A stretch of DNA of 10,073 bases from an uncultured Neisseria sp. (GTDB lineage: Bacteria > Pseudomonadota > Gammaproteobacteria > Burkholderiales > Neisseriaceae). The DNA is taken from the NCBI GenBank assembly GCA_947097615.1, contig CAMURX010000053.1:1-10073 (forward strand), given 5' to 3'. The translations under genes and the position numbers were made by a program. Under the pieces are notes generated by a model. The model was given only the letters and a program-made list of their open reading frames with translations. It did no database searches and was not told the origin of the DNA. Below are positions 5,127-10,073 of this stretch, piece after piece (position 1 is the stretch's first letter; each line of letters starts with the position of its first letter).

Positions 5127-5363
5127 ATGGAAACAGGAATTTTGGAACAAGACCGTAACGGGATTGTGGAGGCGTTGCTGCGTTTGGCGGCGGCGCATCC
5201 GATGGCGGATGTAGAGGCCGCCGCGCAAAGGCTGTGCCGCGCGGTGTCGGCGGTAAGGCGCTATGACGACAGGGTTTGCGCGTCGGAAGCGCTTATGGGA
5301 GACGCATCAGGGAAAGATGATTTTGAACCTGCCGCGGGAGATTGCAGGCAGCCGAACGGCTGA
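5127..5363 (+). CDS. Hypothetical protein downstream of cro, 78 aa
   Basis: The ATG follows the cro stop by one base and has a strong AAGGAGG (5114-5120), so translation is likely. Residues 1-55 look like a compact helical protein (VEALLRLAAAHPMADVEAAAQRL). The last 20 or so residues (GDASGKDDFEPAAGDCRQPNG) look unstructured and are encoded opposite the 3' end of the antisense SinR-like gene, with a 71-bp overlap. The natural C-terminus may have been replaced when that gene entered. It occupies the lambda cII position, but I see no HTH and no family I recognise. Confidence 0.65.
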   Translation: METGILEQDRNGIVEALLRLAAAHPMADVEAAAQRLCRAVSAVRRYDDRVCASEALMGDASGKDDFEPAAGDCRQPNG

Positions 5364-5568
5364 TTTCTGCGACAAACAAGATGTCGTTCATGTCCGTGCA
5401 AATACGCAGGCGGCGGACGACTTCGTCTGGAGTAAGGCTTGTTTTCACATACCAAACGGAATCTTGGATGTGCGCCCAAGTGCCAGACCCGATGGTTTTA
5501 ATCATGTTAATTAGCGGGGCGTAATCCTTCCCCGGTGCTTTCAAATCGTAAGTTATCAGCAAGTGCAT
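5293..5568 (-). CDS. SinR/Cas2-like ferredoxin-fold small protein, antisense to the early operon
   Basis: 91 residues. MHLLITYDLKAPGKDYAPLI opens a first beta strand ending in YDL, followed by helix, a GTWAHIQDSVWYVKTSLTPDEV strand-turn-strand, LRICTDMNDILFVAEI and a short tail. This matches the small proteins annotated as SinR family, which share the ferredoxin-like fold of Cas2 and VapD. Cas2 is a dimeric nuclease-fold component of CRISPR adaptation and VapD is an RNase; activity of the SinR-type group is not established. GGAGA lies 7 nt before the ATG (5566-5568). It is the only minus-strand gene in the rightward operon, so early transcription runs antisense through it. No cas gene or CRISPR array is nearby. 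The C-terminal 17 or so residues, overlapping the convergent gene, look atypical. Confidence 0.72.
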   Translation of the reverse strand: MHLLITYDLKAPGKDYAPLINMIKTIGSGTWAHIQDSVWYVKTSLTPDEVVRRLRICTDMNDILFVAEISRSAACNLPRQVQNHLSLMRLP

Positions 5569-5576
5569 TTCGATTC

Positions 5577-5616
5577 TCCGTGTAGGGTTGTTTGTGGAAA
5601 TTCGATTCTACACGGA
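5577..5616 (-). promoter_or_regulatory. Inverted repeat upstream of the SinR-like gene
   Basis: TCCGTGTAG (5577-5585) and CTACACGGA (5608-5616) form a perfect 9-bp inverted repeat 9 bp upstream of the SinR-like ATG. It overlaps that gene's ribosome binding site on one side and a possible minus-strand -10 (TAGAAT, plus 5605-5610) on the other. It could be an operator or, in the transcript, a hairpin masking the ribosome binding site. Confidence 0.45.
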
Positions 5617-5645
5617 AGAAAGGCAAAGCGGACAGACGCTTGACA

Positions 5646-5690
5646 GCCCGGAGAGACGGGCAAAAAGAAGCCCCCGAATGGGTCGGGGGC
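5646..5690 (-). terminator. Tandem hairpins with a minus-strand U tract
   Basis: GCCCCCGA (5670-5677) and TCGGGGGC (5683-5690) form a perfect 8-bp stem with a 5-nt loop. On the minus strand it is followed by TTCTTTTT, so it resembles an intrinsic terminator for leftward transcription. A second hairpin, GCCCG/CGGGC (5646-5661), follows. No leftward gene lies immediately upstream of it; it would stop antisense transcripts before the SinR-like promoter. Confidence 0.55.
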
Positions 5691-5735
5691 GGGAGATTGA
5701 ATTGTGAAAAATATCAAAAACTACGGAGGCGGATT

Positions 5736-5960
5736 ATGCCACTGAAACCTTTGAAAGACAACAGCCAGTGCGCCCGGCTTTTGGCGCATCTGAAAGCGGG
5801 CGGCTCGGTTACGAGTTTTGAAGCCTACGATTTGTTCAAAATCACCCAGCTTGCCGCGCGGATTACGGAACTGGAAGCGCGCGGGATTGCGATTGCCCGC
5901 GCAAACGAAGAAAACGACGGGGCGCGTTATGTGCGCTATTCGATGGGAGTTAAAGCATGA
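5736..5960 (+). CDS. Small helix-turn-helix phage protein
   Basis: 74 residues from ATG 5736 with GGAGG 7 nt upstream. An in-frame ATG at 5592 would add an improbable Arg/Lys-rich extension through the hairpin region, so I reject it. The core (NSQCARLLAHLKAGGSVTSFEAYDLFKITQLAARITELEARGIAI) is a small winged-helix domain like the HTH proteins often found before phage replication genes, with the recognition helix near TQLAARITELEARG. It overlaps the initiator gene by ATGA, so the two are translationally coupled. It could be a CII-like regulator or a replication accessory DNA-binding protein; the sequence does not decide. Confidence 0.8.
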   Translation: MPLKPLKDNSQCARLLAHLKAGGSVTSFEAYDLFKITQLAARITELEARGIAIARANEENDGARYVRYSMGVKA

Positions 5961-6991
5961 GCATCATCCGCGCCAAGCAGCAGAAAAATTTCACGATAGT
6001 CGATAACGGCATTTTTAAAACCGGCGGACTGGCGTTTGATTCACGCGGCCTGCTGTGCACCTTGTTATCCAAACCCGATGACTGGAACGTGATTGTGAAG
6101 GCGTTGGAGAAGGAAACCGAAGGTACGCGCAAGCACACCAAAGAGCGCGGCCTGCATGAGATGCTCAAAGAGCTGATCGAAGCGGGCTACGTTATCCGTA
6201 AGAAACGCAAAAGCGGCGAGATGGACTACTACGTTTACGACACGCCGCAAACTGCTGAAACAGCAAACTGCTCAAAAAGCAGTCTGCTAAAAGAGCAAAC
6301 TGCTGAAACAGCAAACTGCTCAAAAAGCAGTCTGCTAAAAGAGCAAACTGCTGAAACAGCAAACTGCTCAAAAAGCGGTGTATTACAAAGAACTGACAAC
6401 TACCACCAAGAACTGAAAAAAGATAACCAAGAACTGAGTTGCGACGACCCCGAAAGCGGCGACGAAACCGCCGATTGCGACTTCGCAAGCGAAGACGCGC
6501 CCGATTTGGATTTTGCCGACGGTATTTCAGACGGCCTTGTCGGCAATCTGCCTGCCGAAACCGTGAAGGCCGAAACGGTGCAGACGGTTTTGCCCGCCGA
6601 TGCGCCCAAATCTGAAAACCAAACGGCTGCCAACCGTGCGGTGTGGGAGGCTTACCGCGACGCCTACCGCGGCCGCTACGGGGTCGAGCCGCTGCGCAAT
6701 GCGAAGGTGAACGGGCAGATTGCGCAGTTTGTCCGCATGGTCGGCGCACGGGAGGCGGTGCATTTGGCGGCGTTTTACGTGGCGCATAACGGCGGCTTTT
6801 TCGTGCAGCGGCGGCACGACTTCGGCCTCTTGCTGCAATCGGCGCAGCAAATCCGCACCGACTGGCTGCGCGGCGAGCAGATGACCGCCGCCCGCGCCCG
6901 CCAAACCGAAAACACCCAGTCCAACCTCGAAACCGCCAAACGGGTGCTGGCCGCCCGTGCCGCCCGCCGCCAACAGGGAGAATCCGCATGA
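5957..6991 (+). CDS. O-like phage replication initiator with embedded iterons
   Basis: 344 residues. Residues about 1-95 form a winged-helix domain (GGLAFDSRGLLCTLLSKPDDWNVIVKAL ... MDYYVYDTP) as in phage replication initiators. Residues 99-140 are three near-perfect copies of TAETANCSKSSLLKEQ, encoded by DNA iterons (6247-6374). An acidic linker follows (about 155-215). Residues about 220-320 are a conserved C-terminal domain (AVWEAYRDAYRGRYGVEPLRNAKVNGQIAQF ... LLLQSAQQIRTDWLRGEQMTAARARQ), probably contacting the helicase or its loader. As in lambda O, the origin probably lies inside the gene. GGGAG precedes the ATG. An AG-dialect uptake sequence lies in the coding region (6526-6537). Confidence 0.85.
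   Translation: MSIIRAKQQKNFTIVDNGIFKTGGLAFDSRGLLCTLLSKPDDWNVIVKALEKETEGTRKHTKERGLHEMLKELIEAGYVIRKKRKSGEMDYYVYDTPQTAETANCSKSSLLKEQTAETANCSKSSLLKEQTAETANCSKSGVLQRTDNYHQELKKDNQELSCDDPESGDETADCDFASEDAPDLDFADGISDGLVGNLPAETVKAETVQTVLPADAPKSENQTAANRAVWEAYRDAYRGRYGVEPLRNAKVNGQIAQFVRMVGAREAVHLAAFYVAHNGGFFVQRRHDFGLLLQSAQQIRTDWLRGEQMTAARARQTENTQSNLETAKRVLAARAARRQQGESA
6247..6374 (+). repeat. Eight phased 16-bp iterons: candidate phage replication origin
   Basis: Eight 16-bp units start at 6247, 6263, 6279, 6295, 6311, 6327, 6343 and 6359. They follow three types in order, GCAAACTGCTGAAACA, GCAAACTGCTCAAAAA and GCAGTCTGCTAAAAGA, giving a 48-bp higher-order repeat. A degenerate ninth copy starts at 6375 (9 of 16 matches to the third type). 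Units contain small inverted repeats such as TGCTG-AAA-CAGCA. An AT-richer stretch with ACCAAGAACTGA twice follows at about 6403-6438 and could be the unwinding element. Confidence 0.8.
6526..6537 (-). repeat. DNA uptake sequence, AG dialect (in initiator gene)
   Basis: TTCAGACGGCCT is the reverse complement of AGGCCGTCTGAA, a perfect 12-mer uptake sequence, lying inside the initiator coding region (FQT-type codons ISDGL). Confidence 0.85.
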
Positions 6992-7638
6992 ACCTTGCCG
7001 ACAAAGAAATCCGCATCGTCGAAGCACTCGCCGTCTGCGCCGAGCTGACCGGCACGCAGCTTTCCGATGCGGCGATGAATGCGATGGTCGAAGACTTGCT
7101 GGCCTACGACACCGGCACCGTGCTGGCCGCGCTGAACCGCTGCCGCCGCGAACTGACCGGCCGCCTCACCCTTGCCGCCATCCTGCAACGGCTGGACACC
7201 GGCCTACCCTCGGCAGACGAAGCCTTCGGCCTGCTGGCGGAGGGCTGGCGCAACGAAGCTCTGACTGTCGTCGTTCCCGAAATCGCCATGCAGGCGGCGG
7301 GAATGGGGGCGTTCGGACTGTTTCAGGCAGGCGACAAAACGGGCGCGCGGATGGCCTTCCGCGAAGCCTACGTCCGACTGGCGGCCGACGTACGCGAAGC
7401 ACGCTGGACGGTGAGCGCGGGGAGCGACCGCGAACAGCGCACGCGGGCGGTGGAAGCGGCGGTGCGCGATGGTAGGCTGGATGCGCACCGCGCCGCCGCC
7501 TATCTGCCCTCCGAGGCGGAGGAAGCGCGGCTGCGTTTGGAAAACCGCCCGCTGCTGCCGCACGAAATCGAGGCGGGACGGGCGCACTCGGCACGGCTGC
7601 TTGCGCTGCTGGCCGACAAGATCGGACGGATGCAGTGA
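6988..7638 (+). CDS. Phage replication accessory protein, possible helicase loader
   Basis: 216 residues, start coupled to the initiator by an ATGA overlap. The N-terminal 70 residues (DKEIRIVEALAVCAELTGTQLSDAAMNAMVEDLLAYDTGTVLAALNRCRRELTGRLTLAAILQRLD) have the pattern of the small helical domain of phage helicase-loader proteins of the G39P type: a helical bundle in which each gene's product scans for a helicase partner. The rest is Ala/Arg-rich helix with ALLADKIGRM at the end. There is no Walker A, so it is not an AAA+ DnaC-type loader. Its position directly after the O-like gene is that of lambda P. I infer loading of the host DnaB helicase; homology is suggestive only. Confidence 0.7.
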   Translation: MNLADKEIRIVEALAVCAELTGTQLSDAAMNAMVEDLLAYDTGTVLAALNRCRRELTGRLTLAAILQRLDTGLPSADEAFGLLAEGWRNEALTVVVPEIAMQAAGMGAFGLFQAGDKTGARMAFREAYVRLAADVREARWTVSAGSDREQRTRAVEAAVRDGRLDAHRAAAYLPSEAEEARLRLENRPLLPHEIEAGRAHSARLLALLADKIGRMQ

Positions 7639-7865
7639 AGTGCTTGCGCTGCGCCCATGCGGACTTTCGCGCGGCGGCGGAACGGGGCTTGAAGGGGTTT
7701 TTGGTGTGCACCGTGTCGCGCGAACAAGTGTGGCGCGCACTGAATCCGCAGACGGAATGCGAGAACGGCCGCTTTCAGACGGCCTCTGCGGAAACCGTGC
7801 AAAAGCGGGTTGAGTGGCTGGAAAAACGGCACAAGCAAGGAAAACGCCCGGGCAAGCAAGCTTGA
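7635..7865 (+). CDS. Small cysteine-rich phage protein
   Basis: 76 residues. It begins at GTG 7635, overlapping the previous stop as GTGA. Cysteines at positions 3, 6, 25 and 42 (MKCLRCAHADF ... FLVCTV ... TECENG) could bind one metal ion, as in small phage proteins of the replication/nin region with a CxxC-x18-C-x16-C arrangement. The C-terminal part (ETVQKRVEWLEKRHKQGKR) is a basic helix. A perfect AG-dialect uptake sequence (7774-7785) is read as RFQTAS. Likely DNA- or protein-binding; function unknown. Confidence 0.75.
   Translation: MKCLRCAHADFRAAAERGLKGFLVCTVSREQVWRALNPQTECENGRFQTASAETVQKRVEWLEKRHKQGKRPGKQA
7774..7785 (-). repeat. DNA uptake sequence, AG dialect (in Cys-rich gene)
   Basis: TTCAGACGGCCT, the reverse complement of the perfect 12-mer AGGCCGTCTGAA, within coding sequence. 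It lies inverted relative to the copy at 7912-7923, but the two are too far apart to form a terminator hairpin. Confidence 0.85.
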
Positions 7866-7911
7866 AAGACTTTTGAAAACAAACGCCTAATCGGATCGGG
7901 CGGAATAAGCA

Positions 7912-7923
7912 AGGCCGTCTGAA
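7912..7923 (+). repeat. DNA uptake sequence, AG dialect (intergenic)
   Basis: A perfect AGGCCGTCTGAA in the 124-bp gap between the Cys-rich gene and the DUF1064 gene. It is the only intergenic perfect copy in the window. Confidence 0.9.
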
Positions 7924-7948
7924 AACAAGAAAACGGCAGATTTTTGAT

Positions 7949-7966
7949 TTGACACGCAGAACGTGT
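7949..7966 (+). promoter_or_regulatory. TTGACA box and short inverted repeat before the DUF1064 gene
   Basis: TTGACA (7949-7954) is a consensus -35, but I see no -10 at the right distance. ACACG (7952-7956) and CGTGT (7962-7966) form an inverted repeat overlapping it. This may be an operator, a hairpin or an accidental -35. Confidence 0.25.
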
Positions 7967-7989
7967 AAAGAAAACGGAGATTTTTTGAT

Positions 7990-8334
7990 ATGAGACTTCG
8001 CAGAGGGAAGTTTAACAATTTGAAGTCGGACGGCTTTGACTCTAAAAAAGAAGCGGCGTTTGCGCAAAAGCTGGAGTTGCTGCGGTCGGCCGCCTGCGAT
8101 TCGCAACGGGTGGTATCGGTGGAGAAACAGGTGCCGTTCGTGCTGATCGGAGTACAGCGGGACAAGGACGGCCGTCTGCTGGAGAGGTCGTGCAAATACG
8201 TTGCCGATTTCGTTGTGGAGTATGCGGACGGCTGTCGCGCGGTGTTTGATGTGAAGGGATACCGTACGCCCGAATATATTATCAAGCGCAAGTTGATGCT
8301 GTTTGTTCACGGCATCCGTATATTGGAGGTGTAG
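7990..8334 (+). CDS. DUF1064 family PD-(D/E)XK nuclease-like protein
   Basis: 114 residues, ATG 7990 with GGAGA 9 nt upstream. The family signature is clear: FDSKKEAAFAQKLELL near the N-terminus (E21), CKYVADFVVEYADG (D73), then AVFDVKGYRTPEYIIKRKLML (D87-V-K89). E, D and DxK give a PD-(D/E)XK nuclease active site, as in DUF1064 proteins of lambdoid and siphovirus recombination regions, often a Holliday-junction or structure-specific role by position. Length is normal for the family. It precedes the DUF1367 remnant and YbcO gene, a common grouping. Confidence 0.85.
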   Translation: MRLRRGKFNNLKSDGFDSKKEAAFAQKLELLRSAACDSQRVVSVEKQVPFVLIGVQRDKDGRLLERSCKYVADFVVEYADGCRAVFDVKGYRTPEYIIKRKLMLFVHGIRILEV

Positions 8335-8336
8335 CT

Positions 8337-8596
8337 GTGATTGAAGCCGCCGTTATCCGCACCCCCGCCGGTACGCTGGCCGCCGCCACCGCCGCCGACG
8401 CCGAAATCCTGCGCGGCCCGCAGGCATCCGCAAAGAGGCCAAAAGCATCAGCTTCGCGCAAATGGATCAGGAGGCGTTCAACGAGTTTTACCGCGCCTGC
8501 TTCCAAGTGGCGTGGAACATGATGCTGTCGGCCAAGTTTGAAAACCAAGAAGCCGCATTAAGGGCGGCGGAAGAGATGATGGAGATGGGAACATGA
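8337..8596 (+). pseudogene. DUF1367 family gene, internally deleted and frameshifted
   Basis: From GTG 8337 (GGAGG 7 nt upstream) the frame reads MIEAAVIRTPAGTLAAATAADAEILRG, the usual N-terminus of DUF1367 phage proteins. After about 8411-8425 it turns into a Arg/Ser-rich sequence ending at 8522. The -1 frame picks up the family C-terminus, IRKEAKSISFAQMDQEAFNE and FYRACFQVAWNMML, ending at TGA 8594-8596 with an ATGA overlap to the YbcO gene. DUF1367 proteins are roughly 190 residues; here only about 85 codons in total survive, so I infer loss of about 100 codons in the middle plus a frame change. It is unlikely to be functional. Confidence 0.75.
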
Positions 8597-8889
8597 GCAA
8601 AATTACCGAATCCGCACGCGGCGAGCCGTGCCAAATCCGCATTTTGGGCTACTGCAACCGCGATCCCGAAACCACCGTGTTCGCCCACTACCGGCTGGCC
8701 GGATACTGCGGCACCGGCATCAAGCCGCCCGACTTTATGGGCGCGTATGCATGCAGCAACTGCCACGACATCTGCGACGGGCGCGTGAAAACCGATTTGG
8801 ACGCGGACGGCATTCAGGCGGCCTTTGCCGAAGGCGTGATGCGGACGATGGTGCGGCTGGTGGAAAAGGGTTTACTACTGGAGGGGTAA
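8593..8889 (+). CDS. ybcO: YbcO/DUF1364 family HNH-type phage nuclease
   Basis: 98 residues, the usual length. GEPCQIRILGYCNRDPETTVFAHYRLAG and GTGIKPPDFMGAYACSNCHDICDGR are diagnostic of the DUF1364 family, whose E. coli DLP12 member YbcO is a nuclease with a zinc-bound HNH-like fold. Likely metal or catalytic residues are C13, C21, H32, C54, C57 and H58. It lies in the nin-like region between recombination genes and packaging genes, as in other lambdoid phages, where it is thought to help process recombination or replication intermediates. Its start overlaps the stop of the decayed DUF1367 gene, so expression may have depended on coupling. Confidence 0.9.
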   Translation: MSKITESARGEPCQIRILGYCNRDPETTVFAHYRLAGYCGTGIKPPDFMGAYACSNCHDICDGRVKTDLDADGIQAAFAEGVMRTMVRLVEKGLLLEG

Positions 8890-8891
8890 TT

Positions 8892-9119
8892 ATGAGTGAG
8901 GTGAGTAGGTACGGGCGTGTGTTCGGGGAGCGGCATCCGGTGGCGAAGTTGTCGGATGAGGATGTGGGGCGGATTCGGGCGTTGAATGCGCGGGGGGTGT
9001 CGTATGCCGATTTGGCGGAAGCCTTCGGGTTGAGTGTGTCGGCGGTGGGGAAGATTTGCCGTTTCGAGCGGCGGTATGTGATTACGGCAAAGTGGAGGGA
9101 TTGCGATGCTGACGGATAA
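8892..9119 (+). CDS. Small helix-turn-helix protein before the terminase
   Basis: 75 residues from ATG 8892, preceded by GAGGGG. After HPVAKLSDEDVGRIRALNARGVSYADLAEAFGLSVSAVGKICRFER comes a basic tail. LSDEDVGRIRAL ... SYADLAEAFGLSVSAVGKI is a homeodomain-like HTH as in resolvases and small phage regulators. It overlaps the start of terS by 14 nt. A candidate late-gene activator or a cos/pac-binding helper; I cannot choose between these. Sense-strand base use switches here from C-rich to G/T-rich, which continues through the terminase genes. Confidence 0.75.
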   Translation: MSEVSRYGRVFGERHPVAKLSDEDVGRIRALNARGVSYADLAEAFGLSVSAVGKICRFERRYVITAKWRDCDADG

Positions 9120-9615
9120 GCAGGCGCGGTTTGTGGATGAGTATTTGGTGGATTTGAATGCGACGCAGGCGGCTATCAGGGCGGGGTACAGTGCGAAGAC
9201 GGCGAATGAGCAGGGGGCGAGGTTGTTAGCAAATGTTAGTGTTCAAAACGCTATCAGGGAACGGCAGGAGGTTTTGAAAATGAAGACTGAAATTACGCAG
9301 GAGTGGGTGGTGGAACGCTACCGGCGGATTGTGGAGGGCTGCGACAAGCGGCTTTTTTTCAACGACGACGGCAGCGTGAAGCCGCCTTCGCAGTGGTCGG
9401 CGGAGATGGGTTTGGCGGTGGCTGGCTTCGAGGTGCAGGAGTTGGGCGACGAGGGTTTAGCGGTGTCGGTGTCGAAGCTGCGCTTTCAGGATGCGAAGGC
9501 GGCGTTGGATTCGCTGGCGCGGCATTTGGGTATGTTCAAAGACAAAGTGGAGGTGTCGGTGGACGAGTCGTTGGCCGAGCGTTTGGCGCGGGCCAAGGAG
9601 CGTTTGGATGGATGA
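9106..9615 (+). CDS. terS: Terminase small subunit (Terminase_2 family)
   Basis: 169 residues. LTDKQARFVDEYLVDLNATQAAIRAGYSAKTANEQGARLLANVSVQNAI is the typical N-terminal DNA-binding domain of Terminase_2 small subunits, including the conserved pattern KQxxFxxEYLxDxNATQAAIRAGYS. The middle (about 60-145) is the oligomerisation region, and the C-terminus is a basic helix (AERLARAKERLDG) that probably contacts the large subunit. It recognises the packaging site and stimulates the large subunit. It overlaps its neighbours on both sides, an obvious packaging operon. Confidence 0.93.
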   Translation: MLTDKQARFVDEYLVDLNATQAAIRAGYSAKTANEQGARLLANVSVQNAIRERQEVLKMKTEITQEWVVERYRRIVEGCDKRLFFNDDGSVKPPSQWSAEMGLAVAGFEVQELGDEGLAVSVSKLRFQDAKAALDSLARHLGMFKDKVEVSVDESLAERLARAKERLDG

Positions 9616-10073
9616 GGCGGTCGTGGAAGCGGCGGCCTTGTGCCGTTACGACCCGCTGGCATGGTCGCGCTTTGCCTTCGATTGGGGGCATGGCGAACTG
9701 ACGGGTTATCGCGGGGCGCGGCAGTGGCAGACGGAAGCATTCGCCGACATCGCCGCGCATCTGAAAAATCCCGAAACGCGCCATATGCCGATGATGCTGG
9801 CGCGGGCTTCGGGGCACGGTATCGGCAAGTCGGCGTTTATCGGGATGCTGGTGAATTGGGCGTTGAGTACCTGCGACGATTGTAAGGTGGTGCTGACTTC
9901 CAATACGGATACGCAGTTGCGCACGAAGACTGCGCCGGAGGTGGGGAAGTGGCAGCGCTTGAGTATTACGCGGGAGTGGTTTGATGTGTCGGCGACGAGT
10001 ATCGCGGTGCGGGATAAGTCGCACGCGAAGACGTGGCGGGCGGATTTTGTGCCGTGGAGCGAGCATAACACGG
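9608..10073 (+). CDS. terL: Terminase large subunit, N-terminal part (window edge)
   Basis: 155 codons are visible from ATG 9608, overlapping the terS stop by 8 nt; an ATG at 9612 is out of frame. The frame stays open to the window end. Residues 35-75 carry the ATPase entry: GARQWQTEAFADIAAHL, then MMLARASGHGIGKSAFIG, with Walker A at G69-S75. CKVVLTSNTDTQLRTKTAPEVGKWQ matches the following beta-strand/helix of large terminases. The Walker B and nuclease domain lie beyond the window. It is the motor that translocates DNA into the prohead. Confidence 0.93.
   Translation, partial: MDEAVVEAAALCRYDPLAWSRFAFDWGHGELTGYRGARQWQTEAFADIAAHLKNPETRHMPMMLARASGHGIGKSAFIGMLVNWALSTCDDCKVVLTSNTDTQLRTKTAPEVGKWQRLSITREWFDVSATSIAVRDKSHAKTWRADFVPWSEHNT

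Noticed and set aside
5293..5568. A true CRISPR cas2 gene
   Set aside because: No cas1 or other cas genes, no array, and the sequence resembles the SinR-type branch rather than Cas2 proper.
5592..5960. Longer start for the small HTH protein (122 aa)
   Set aside because: The extension is Arg/Lys-rich, crosses a GC hairpin and has no ribosome binding site; ATG 5736 has GGAGG.
6062..6073. DnaA box near the origin (TTATCCAAA)
   Set aside because: One mismatch to the consensus and isolated; not enough to claim DnaA dependence.
6247..6374. Tandem repeats as a CRISPR array
   Set aside because: The units abut without spacers, are 16 bp long and lie in an open coding frame; they fit origin iterons.
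6192..7055. Minus-strand 287-codon open frame
   Set aside because: Arg/Ser-rich shadow of the replication initiator; it reads the iterons as a repeated LLFQQF peptide.
7949..7990. A full promoter for the DUF1064 gene
   Set aside because: TTGACA is present but no acceptable -10 lies 16-18 bp downstream; kept only as a low-confidence regulatory note.
7204..8310. Minus-strand 368-codon open frame
   Set aside because: It runs antisense to three well-supported genes, lacks domain features, and reflects codon bias of the plus strand.

Overview
This window is the early half of a lambdoid (siphovirus-type) prophage or phage of a Neisseria species. Two things point to Neisseria. Three perfect 12-mers of the DNA uptake sequence in its AG dialect (AGGCCGTCTGAA) occur at 6526-6537, 7774-7785 (both on the minus strand) and 7912-7923 (plus strand), a dialect known from several commensal Neisseria rather than the AT dialect typical of N. 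meningitidis and N. gonorrhoeae. Several intrinsic terminators are also built from DUS-like inverted pairs. Species and strain cannot be fixed from the sequence.

The layout resembles lambda. In the centre, a CI-type S24 repressor (4094-4777, minus) and a YdaS/Cro-like protein (4904-5125, plus, TTG start) diverge from an AT-rich operator region with three evenly spaced sites. Left of the repressor, where lambda carries rexAB, sits one large minus-strand gene (2330-4018). It encodes a membrane-anchored, coiled-coil, Mrr-type nuclease and is closed by two tandem terminators. Next comes a second promoter/operator region (2127-2222) with the same operator motif, taken as PL/OL. It drives a leftward operon: a helical protein, a 380-nt gene-free stretch rich in RNA-like structure, a small secreted protein, a frameshifted WVYG-repeat protein, an unknown 101-aa protein, a zinc-finger protein, and the first 20 codons of a RecE-like exonuclease.

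To the right, the rightward early operon carries Cro, an unknown 78-aa protein, a small HTH protein, an O-like replication initiator with an iteron array inside it (likely the origin), a probable helicase-loader-type protein and a Cys-rich protein. A nin-like recombination group follows: a DUF1064 PD-(D/E)XK protein, a decayed DUF1367 gene and a YbcO/DUF1364 HNH nuclease. A short HTH protein then leads into the packaging genes terS and terL; terL runs off the right edge. One antisense gene, a SinR/Cas2-like ferredoxin-fold protein (5293-5568, minus), interrupts the rightward operon.

The observations most worth following are: (i) a candidate structured RNA at 1613-1746 with a 21-bp closing helix and four hairpins, whose G.U pairs favour the plus strand; (ii) eight perfectly phased 16-bp iterons read in all three frames inside the initiator gene; (iii) the coiled-coil nuclease in the rex/exclusion slot; (iv) one operator motif with an embedded -10 box shared by the three early promoters; and (v) a gene cassette flanked by direct repeats that each carry a coding tail plus a ribosome binding site.
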